DNA from: an uncultured Blautia sp.
GTDB taxonomy: Bacteria > Bacillota > Clostridia > Lachnospirales > Lachnospiraceae
Direction: 5' to 3'
Length of the DNA: 39,426 bases
NCBI GenBank assembly: GCA_900539525.1
Contig: UQCM01000022.1
Location: forward strand, 1 to 39,426
Shown here: positions 33,983 to 39,426 of the stretch, piece by piece
How the letters are laid out: each line of letters starts with the position of its first letter
How positions within the stretch are numbered: position 1 is the stretch's first letter
Program-made: the position numbers and the translations under genes
The notes under the pieces: generated by a model
The model's input: the letters and a program-made list of their open reading frames with translations, nothing else
What the model was told of the DNA's origin: nothing
Databases searched by the model: none

Positions 33983-35079
33983 TGGGAAAAAAGGGGAAAA
34001 ACAGGAATGAAAACAGTCTGGAAGTTGTGATAGTCCTGTGTATTACAGTTTCCCTGATGTTTCATGCGATAACTGTAATAAATGTTCTGGCGTACCGTGA
34101 CATTTCTAAACGTACAGACTCGCTTTCAAAGAGAATCGCAATCCTGACAGAGAAATCTGCATCAAATGCAGCCGAGATACCTTCTGTACCGGAAAGCGGG
34201 AAGTCTTCCGTGCACACTATGGAGACAGCAGCACAAATCATTGATCTTGAAAATATCCGGGAGATTCAGGAGACGGCATCACAGGATGCACAACAGAAAT
34301 TTACCGGGGAAGAGGTGCCGGAACTGGATCTTGGAAGTATTTTGAGTAATACGGCAGATACAGGGGGACAGTGGGCGCTCAGTGTTATGGATCTGCGTGG
34401 AGGTGCTGTTTATAACAGGAACGAAGAGATATCCATGCAGTCTGCCAGTGTGATCAAAGTATTTATCATGGCGGCAGTGTATGGGCGTATCTGTTATCCG
34501 GCAGAGGGTGTCGCTGCCATTTATGCCCCGGAGCAGTATGAAGGAGAGCTGAAGGATTTATTGACAAATATGATAACCGTTAGTGATAACGATGCGGCGA
34601 ATCGTCTGGTAGAACTGCTTGGAAGCGGTGACTTTCAGGCGGGCAAACAAGTCGTTAATGATTTTTGTCAGGAAAATGGTTATACAGGCACACATCTGGG
34701 AAGACGTTTTCTGGAAGAGGATCCGCAGGATGATAATTATACCACGGCAGAGGATTGCAGGAATATTCTGCGGGATATCTATCAGGGAAGTTGTGTGTGC
34801 CCGGAGGCATCCGGAAAGATGCTGGCATTTCTTCAGAATCAGACTATGAGATCCAAGATACCATCCGGGCTACCGGAAGGAATCGCAAGTGCAAATAAAA
34901 CGGGAGAAATGCCGGAAGGTTACGGCCTTGGCTGTATTGAGAATGATATTGCAATCGTTTATGGAGAGAGCAGAGATTATATTATCTGTGTACTGGCAAA
35001 TGATCTGAGCGGGAAAAATGAAGAAGCCAGAGGAAGAATCAGGGAGATTTCCAGACTTGTGTATGAAGCGTTGAAGTAA
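33979..35079 (+). CDS. Membrane-anchored serine hydrolase (class A beta-lactamase/PBP fold)
   Basis: A 366-residue enzyme with an N-terminal TM anchor (about 13-35). The three active-site motifs of the penicillin-binding/class A beta-lactamase fold are present: Ser157-V-I-Lys160, Ser202-Asp-Asn204 and Lys307-Thr-Gly309. A clear Glu166 (ExxLN) deacylation motif is not visible, so a D,D-peptidase or an unusual peptidase is more likely than antibiotic resistance. It is coupled to the amidase by a 4-nt overlap. Position suggests stem-peptide trimming beside the amidase. Confidence 0.88.
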   Translation: MMGKKGKNRNENSLEVVIVLCITVSLMFHAITVINVLAYRDISKRTDSLSKRIAILTEKSASNAAEIPSVPESGKSSVHTMETAAQIIDLENIREIQETASQDAQQKFTGEEVPELDLGSILSNTADTGGQWALSVMDLRGGAVYNRNEEISMQSASVIKVFIMAAVYGRICYPAEGVAAIYAPEQYEGELKDLLTNMITVSDNDAANRLVELLGSGDFQAGKQVVNDFCQENGYTGTHLGRRFLEEDPQDDNYTTAEDCRNILRDIYQGSCVCPEASGKMLAFLQNQTMRSKIPSGLPEGIASANKTGEMPEGYGLGCIENDIAIVYGESRDYIICVLANDLSGKNEEARGRIREISRLVYEALK

Positions 35080-35138
35080 TGGATAAGGCAGAACACAAAT
35101 TTGCAGCATAGAAAGAGAAACATTTGTGGGAGAAGAGC

Positions 35139-36494
35139 ATGATTAGAAAAAAGAGAGTTCATTGGAGAAGATTGGTGACAGTTGTTTTGGCAGGTACGAT
35201 GCTGTTCTGTACAGGATGTGCTTCTTTTCGGAATGATACAGAGAAAAATGGAAGCGAACCCGTGAAAGATGATCAGCTGCAGATCGATTCTGTGGTAGAA
35301 AATATCTGTGAGACTGATACGGAAGCTGTAGAGGAACGCACGGCAGAAACCATATTTATCGATGAAACAGAGGTGGAACCATCGGAGGAAATCTCTTCGG
35401 AAGAAATTGCTTCGAAAGAAATCTCTTCCGAAGAGATTTATTCCGGGGATCGTGTGGAAGAAATTCTGAACGGTATGTCAATCGAACAAAAGGTGGCACA
35501 GATGTTCTTTATTACTCCGGATGCACTGACAGGGGTCGGGAGTGTGACGGCATCCGGGGAGATGACCCGTGAGGCTCTGCAGCAGTACCCGGTAGGTGGA
35601 TTGATCTACTTTGAGAATAATCTGCTGTCCCGGGAACAGACGCAGGGGATGCTGTCCAGTGTGCAGGAGTTCAGCAGAGAAATCACAGGCCTTCCACTAT
35701 TCCTGGGAGTTGATGAGGAGGGAGGAAGTGTTTCCAGAATCAGCGGGAGAGGATTTGGCGTGCCGGATATCGAGGACATGGCACAGATCGGTGCAGCAGA
35801 AGATTATGACAGGGCAGAAGAGACGGGACGCATAATGGGCGGATACCTGCATGAACTCGGGTTTAACATGGACTTTGCCCCCTGTGCAGATGTGCTGACG
35901 AATCCGGAAAATACCGTAGTGGCAAGGCGTTCTTTTGGAAGCGATGCCAATCTGGTGGCTGATATGATAAGCCGTCAAATCTGTGCGATGCAGCAAGAGC
36001 AGATCTGTGCCGTGCCCAAGCATTTTCCGGGACACGGTGCAACCAGTGGAGATTCGCATAACGGATATGCGTATACAGACAAAAGTCTGGAGGAATTGTA
36101 CAGCCGGGAACTGATACCGTTTCAGCGCGCCATTGATGAAAGGGTTCAGATGATTATGGTTGGCCATATTGCCTGTCCGAATGTGACAGGTTCAGATATT
36201 CCTGCATCCTTATCTGAATATATGATAACCAATGTCCTTCGAACCCGGATGGGCTTTCAGGGACTGGTCATCACGGATGCTCTGAATATGGGGGCAATAC
36301 AGGAGGCCTATACATCTGCACAGGCAGCGATCACAGCTCTGCATGCGGGTGTAGATCTGCTGCTTATGCCGGCAGATTTCCAGAGTGCATATTATGGGGT
36401 GATACAGGCTGTAAACAGCGGAGAGATTGCAGAGGAAAGGATCGATGAGTCCGTTCGCAGGATTATCAGATTGAAGCTGTTTCTGGAGAAATGA
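35139..36494 (+). CDS. nagZ: Glycoside hydrolase family 3 beta-N-acetylglucosaminidase, lipoprotein
   Basis: A 451-residue NagZ-type enzyme that removes N-acetylglucosamine from peptidoglycan fragments. The lipobox cysteine is Cys27 (FCTGC), followed by an acidic Glu/Ser-rich linker to about residue 105. The GH3 domain has the hallmark KHFPGHGATSGDSH (Lys294-His295, with the Asp/His pair of the NagZ acid-base loop) and the nucleophile block ITDALNMGA. I start at the ATG at 35139 behind GGGAGAAG rather than the in-frame TTG at 35124. It is last of the wall-enzyme cassette; no clear terminator follows. Confidence 0.93.
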   Translation: MIRKKRVHWRRLVTVVLAGTMLFCTGCASFRNDTEKNGSEPVKDDQLQIDSVVENICETDTEAVEERTAETIFIDETEVEPSEEISSEEIASKEISSEEIYSGDRVEEILNGMSIEQKVAQMFFITPDALTGVGSVTASGEMTREALQQYPVGGLIYFENNLLSREQTQGMLSSVQEFSREITGLPLFLGVDEEGGSVSRISGRGFGVPDIEDMAQIGAAEDYDRAEETGRIMGGYLHELGFNMDFAPCADVLTNPENTVVARRSFGSDANLVADMISRQICAMQQEQICAVPKHFPGHGATSGDSHNGYAYTDKSLEELYSRELIPFQRAIDERVQMIMVGHIACPNVTGSDIPASLSEYMITNVLRTRMGFQGLVITDALNMGAIQEAYTSAQAAITALHAGVDLLLMPADFQSAYYGVIQAVNSGEIAEERIDESVRRIIRLKLFLEK

Positions 36495-36540
36495 ACGGGT
36501 ATCAAACATTTCTCTGTTGCGCTAAATGAAATGGAAATAT

Positions 36541-36570
36541 TTGACAAAAAAACAGGAGGGCATGTATTAT
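36541..36570 (+). promoter_or_regulatory. Promoter-like sequence with no intact gene behind it
   Basis: TTGACA, 18-nt spacer, TATTAT, overlapping an AGGAGG. It probably once served a gene that is now broken. Confidence 0.4.
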
Positions 36571-36700
36571 AGAACTACAAACACAGCAAGCCCCAAAAAA
36601 GGGTAGAAAACGGTTGATTTCAGAATATTCTGATAATTATTTACAAAAACGGGGCTGTAAAGCCGCATAAATACTTGGTTTTTTGAGGGGTACCGTAGAA

Positions 36701-36838
36701 ATGGATTCAGCCCGATTAAGAAAACAATATCCCCGTGTTCTCGTTGGAACTGGGGAATGTCCGGGTATGGCATCAACGATTGTAACTCCGTGTATGGGCA
36801 AATTAGCAAGAAATGAAATTGAATTAAGAAAGCCGTAA
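36701..36838 (+). pseudogene. Short ORF sharing its start region with the broken Cas6-like ORF
   Basis: A 45-codon frame beginning MDSARLRKQYPR. Its upstream and first ~20 nt (GTAGAAATGGATTCAGCCCG) match those at 38896-38917 (MDTARFRLYY) almost exactly. It is likely the 5' end of the same gene family joined to unrelated sequence. No domain recognised; probably not functional. Confidence 0.4.
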
Positions 36839-36851
36839 AAATGAAATGGAA

Positions 36852-36880
36852 CCTCTCCGATGTGAACCGGAGAGGTTTTT
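36852..36880 (+). terminator. Rho-independent terminator
   Basis: CCTCTCCG (36852-36859) pairs with CGGAGAGG (36868-36875), followed by TTTTT. It lies just after the short ORF and may also end readthrough from the long operon. Confidence 0.85.
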
Positions 36881-37114
36881 GCTGGTATGCAGAAATAAAT
36901 GGAGTTTATGATACGTGACATACTGGCATCATATGAATTGTTAATAATGCAATTAACCATGTACATATAACAGATATAATGTTATAATGTTAAAATAGAT
37001 AAGGAAAGTTCTAAGTTCAGGGCTCAAAAATTCAGAGCCTGAGTAGAAACTATCTAAAGTAAAAAACGTAGAATTGCGGAAGAACCCAAGCAAGGAAATC
37101 TAAAATTTGTCATT

Positions 37115-37255
37115 CTAGGGTAGCAATAACACTTTCTGCGTCACGCTGTAGTCGCCCGGTATACCTTGCAGGAATCCTTGCTTTACCAGAACACGGTTCA
37201 TCTCTTCTGCAGTTAGGCCATAGTCCTGTCCCAAAATTCTTGCTGATACTTGCAT
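37115..37255 (-). pseudogene. Fragment of a small, possibly phage-derived protein
   Basis: Minus-strand frame MQVSARILGQDYGLTAEEMN... then RVLVKQGFLQGIPGDYSVTQK, ending abruptly. The LTAEEMNRVLVKQGF helix pair and GDYSVT turn look like the N-terminal module of phage-associated proteins. The C-terminal part is missing. Family assignment is uncertain. Confidence 0.35.
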
Positions 37256-37277
37256 AGACTTTTCGTCTTCTCCCTTC

Positions 37278-37331
37278 CTGAATGATTGGGCTTCCACTCA
37301 TTCCCTGGACAATCCCAGGTAGCCGATATAG
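37278..37331 (-). pseudogene. SpoIVB peptidase active-site remnant
   Basis: A minus-strand frame reads LYRLPGIVQGMSGSPIIQ, matching the GIVQGMSGSPII serine-peptidase motif of the sporulation protease SpoIVB. Only this short stretch is recognisable; PDZ and N-terminal regions are absent. A gene relic, if the match is not chance. Confidence 0.45.
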
Positions 37332-37409
37332 CAAAAGACCTGGATTCCGTTTTGATGTGGAAGCCGGGTCTTCTATTTGTTGCACAAACCTACTCACTCA
37401 TATTTTTTT

Positions 37410-37532
37410 ATAAAAGTGTGATGAACCTGCATTGAAATCCGGATATTTTTGTGATCGGGGTTGTATTTTTTGATCTTTCCGCATATAATAAAAATGTGAT
37501 TTAGAAACACGAAGCCTCCAATAAAAGTGTGA
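37410..37532 (+). promoter_or_regulatory. Three ATAAAA-r-TGTGA direct repeats before the AAA ATPase
   Basis: ATAAAAGTGTGA at 37410-37421 and 37521-37532, and ATAAAAATGTGA at 37488-37499. The last ends directly at the gene's AAGGAG ribosome binding site, so a protein bound there could block expression. Confidence 0.5.
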
Positions 37533-37544
37533 AGGAGTGTATCT

Positions 37545-38885
37545 ATGGAACGATTGATTTTGAATAAACTGCTGGACTGGAAGAATTCTCCCTACCGCAA
37601 ACCTTTGATCTTGAAAGGTGTGCGTCAGGTAGGCAAAACCTGGATTCTGAAAGAGTTCGGCAGACGCTATTATGAAAATACCGCCTATTTCAACTTTGAC
37701 GAAAACGAGGAATACAAACAGTTTTTTGAAACCACAAAAGATGTAGACCGAATTCTGCAAAATCTGATGCTGGCCAGCGGTCAGAAGATTGTGCCAGAAA
37801 AGACCCTCATCATCTTCGATGAGGTGCAAGACTGCCCCGAGGTTATCAACTCCATGAAGTATTTCTGCGAGAACGCACCGCAGTATCATATTGCCTGCGC
37901 CGGTTCTCTGCTGGGCATTGCCTTGGCGAAACCATCTTCTTTCCCGGTGGGCAAGGTCAACTTCATGCAGATTGACCCTATGACGTTTACCGAGTTCCTG
38001 CTGGCAAATGGTGATGAGAATCTGGCTAAGTATCTGGAAACGGTAGATACCCTTGAGCCGATCCCCGATGCATTCTTCAATCCGCTTTACGAAAAACTCA
38101 AGATGTACTTCGTCACCGGTGGTATGCCGGAATCTGTTAAGATGTGGACAGAGGCAAGGGATGTTACAGCCATGCAGGAAGCTCTGTCCGGTATTATCGG
38201 TGCTTATGAGCGGGATTTCGCCAAGCATCCCAATATCAGCGAGTTTCCGAAGATTTCGATGATCTGGAAATCGATCCCTTCTCAGCTTGCCAGAGAAAAC
38301 AAGAAATTCATTTACAAAGTTGTCAAAGAAGGGGCCAGAGCCCGTGAGTATGAGGATGCCTTGCAGTGGCTGGTGGATGCCAGACTGGTTCATAAAATCT
38401 ATCGCAGCTCCGCTCCCGGCCTTCCGGTGGCTGCCTACGATGACCTCTCGGCCTTTAAGATTTATCTGGTGGATGTGGGCCTGCTCCGCCGTTTGGCACA
38501 GCTTGCTCCTACTGCCTTTGGTGAAGGGAACCGTCTTTTCACAGAGTTCAAAGGCGCATTGACCGAGAACTTTGTGCTGCAAACATTGCTTACACAGTTT
38601 GAAGTGGTCCCCCGCTACTGGACACAGACCAATCCTCCCTATGAGGTGGATTTCCTGATCCAGAGAGAAAACGATATTTTCCCTGTGGAGGTCAAATCCG
38701 AAGCCAATACCACCAGCAAAAGCCTTAAAAAGTTCAAGGAATTGTTCCCGGATAAGGTCAGACTCCGTATCCGTTTTTCTCTGGATAATCTCAAACTGGA
38801 TGATGATGTGTTGAACATTCCGCTGTTTATGGCTGATCAGGCTGATTGGCTGATTGGATTGGCGTTGAAACAAAGGAAATCATAA
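37545..38885 (+). CDS. AAA-type ATPase with DUF4143 domain
   Basis: A 446-residue member of the large AAA_14/DUF4143 family of unknown role. Walker A GVRQVGKT (25-32) and Walker B LIIFDEVQD (about 89-97) are intact. The DUF4143 region fills the C-terminal half and contains a PD-(D/E)xK-like string, YEVDFLIQ...PVEVKSE (about 366-386). The ATG follows AAGGAG. Codon choice (many GCC, ACC, CCC, GAG) differs from the A-rich neighbours. It sits among broken genes, which suggests recent acquisition. Three short repeats upstream may serve autoregulation. Confidence 0.9.
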   Translation: MERLILNKLLDWKNSPYRKPLILKGVRQVGKTWILKEFGRRYYENTAYFNFDENEEYKQFFETTKDVDRILQNLMLASGQKIVPEKTLIIFDEVQDCPEVINSMKYFCENAPQYHIACAGSLLGIALAKPSSFPVGKVNFMQIDPMTFTEFLLANGDENLAKYLETVDTLEPIPDAFFNPLYEKLKMYFVTGGMPESVKMWTEARDVTAMQEALSGIIGAYERDFAKHPNISEFPKISMIWKSIPSQLARENKKFIYKVVKEGARAREYEDALQWLVDARLVHKIYRSSAPGLPVAAYDDLSAFKIYLVDVGLLRRLAQLAPTAFGEGNRLFTEFKGALTENFVLQTLLTQFEVVPRYWTQTNPPYEVDFLIQRENDIFPVEVKSEANTTSKSLKKFKELFPDKVRLRIRFSLDNLKLDDDVLNIPLFMADQADWLIGLALKQRKS

Positions 38886-38900
38886 AGGAGTAAAGTAGAA

Positions 38901-39281
38901 ATGGATACAGCCCGATTCAGGCTTTACTATTGATAGCTGGCTAATTTACAATATCGTGGTGAATATTTGCAGGAGTTTTGTTCTGAAGCAATTATCCAGG
39001 CGGTTTTCCGCAGGATTATGATGATGGATTATTTTGTGGAGCATTATATAGACCCACCAGAGGATATTGACATTCCGAGGATTATTGGACAAAAGGTCAT
39101 GGTGAGGAAAGTGTATCGGTATTCTTCTACGCATAATGCGCAAACGAGATTAAAGGGAATTACTGGGAGTATGGTGTTTGAAGATATTTCGGAGGAATTG
39201 CTTCCTTATCTGGTAGCAGGTGAACTGCTTCATATTGGAAAAAACAGCAGTTTTGGGTTTGGAAAGTACCGTTTGTCATAA
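38901..39281 (+). pseudogene. Broken Cas6-like RAMP endoribonuclease ORF
   Basis: One frame begins MDTARFRLYY, hits TGA-TAG at 38931-38936, and continues as LANLQYRGEYLQEF to the stop at 39281. The C-terminal half matches the Cas6 C-terminal RAMP pattern: RYSSTHNAQTRLKGITGS, then LPYLVAGELLHIGKNSSFGF with the glycine-rich end GFGKYRL. The N-terminal RAMP domain is missing. No CRISPR array or other cas gene is in the window, so it is a relic or an orphan fragment. Confidence 0.55.
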
Positions 39282-39382
39282 TGAATAACAGATCGCCTGG
39301 TACTCTTTAATCGGCAACAGAAAAATGATTCAAGTGGTGGTCGAATTTACTGTAAAAAGTCCGGACTGTTAATTTATCAAAT

Positions 39383-39425
39383 GTGTCGTAAAACCCCTAG
39401 CTTTAGCTATGGGGATATAAGACAC
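39383..39425. mobile_element. Possible IS200/IS605-family end hairpin
   Basis: CCCCTAGC-TTTA-GCTATGGGG (39394-39414) within outer arms GTGTC/GACAC. Subterminal hairpins with a C-run, short loop and G-run are typical of IS200/IS605 element ends. The rest of the element would lie beyond the window, so the call is tentative. Confidence 0.4.
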
Positions 39426-39426
39426 G

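Larger units (their letters stand above)
36495..37544. other. Degenerate accessory intergenic region
   Basis: About 1 kb without an intact gene. It contains a promoter-like TTGACA/TATTAT pair (36541-36570), a 14-nt perfect palindrome TCAGAATATTCTGA (36620-36633) and a 45-codon ORF (36701-36838). A terminator (36852-36880), GC-poor repetitive DNA (36960-37000), two minus-strand relics (37115-37331) and the AAA gene leader with its repeats follow. Confidence 0.6.

Noticed and set aside
33979..35079. Serine hydrolase gene considered as an antibiotic-resistance beta-lactamase
   Set aside because: SxxK, SDN and KTG are shared with D,D-peptidases; no clear ExxLN deacylation motif, and it sits in a wall-enzyme cassette.
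37398..38873. A 491-codon minus-strand ORF opposite the AAA ATPase
   Set aside because: The + strand frame contains intact Walker motifs and DUF4143; the reverse frame has none and is rich in His/Gln/Leu from reverse-complemented codons.

Overview
The window looks like a chromosomal stretch of a gut Firmicute of the Lachnospiraceae type (Blautia/Dorea/Ruminococcus-like). This rests on the Clostridia-style rpmG-secE-nusG-rplK-rplA cluster, strong AGGAGG-type ribosome binding sites, consensus sigma-A promoters and moderate GC. It is inference from gene content; no search was run. All recognised intact genes are on the + strand.

Layout. 1-2340: an AGCS sodium:alanine symporter followed by a YefM/YoeB toxin-antitoxin pair, bracketed by inverted copies of a ~52-nt intergenic repeat. 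2454-6642: a MacB-type ABC ATPase and its FtsX-like permease, which carries a ~340-residue coiled-coil insertion. 6677-9497: an RsmF-type rRNA m5C methyltransferase, CutC and a DUF308/HdeD membrane protein. 9788-10813: a secreted SGNH hydrolase with wall-binding repeats. 11142-13520: the rpmG-secE-nusG-rplK-rplA transcription unit, with two RNA structures imitating the 23S L1-binding site, one before rplK and one before rplA, and a strong terminator.

13815-36494 is the most interesting part: about 22.5 kb of co-directional, closely spaced genes that look like one machine. In order they encode a zinc-ribbon/TM/C-type-lectin-like protein, a small lipoprotein, a membrane-anchored vWA protein, a giant tubulin-like GTPase with C-terminal zinc ribbons, two unrecognised cytosolic proteins, a TRAFAC-like P-loop GTPase with a split zinc ribbon, a coiled-coil TM protein possibly related to GTPase-associated protein 1, a second tubulin-like protein that has lost the GTP-binding signature, a zinc-ribbon/TM/YARHG protein paralogous to the first gene, an N-acetylmuramoyl-L-alanine amidase, a penicillin-binding-type serine hydrolase and a NagZ-type glycosidase lipoprotein. 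The tubulin-like + vWA + GTPase core corresponds to the predicted membrane-remodelling system that Makarova and Koonin proposed in 2010. This monoderm version adds paired zinc-ribbon surface proteins, a GTP-site-dead tubulin paralog and a peptidoglycan-hydrolase cassette. I infer an envelope-spanning apparatus linking a cytoplasmic tubulin-like polymer to wall cutting or sensing; a role in defence cannot be excluded.

36495-39426 is a degraded accessory zone: remnants (SpoIVB-like active-site fragment, a small phage-like fragment, a broken Cas6-like ORF), an intact AAA+DUF4143 ATPase of different codon style, and a hairpin resembling an IS200/IS605 end at the window edge.
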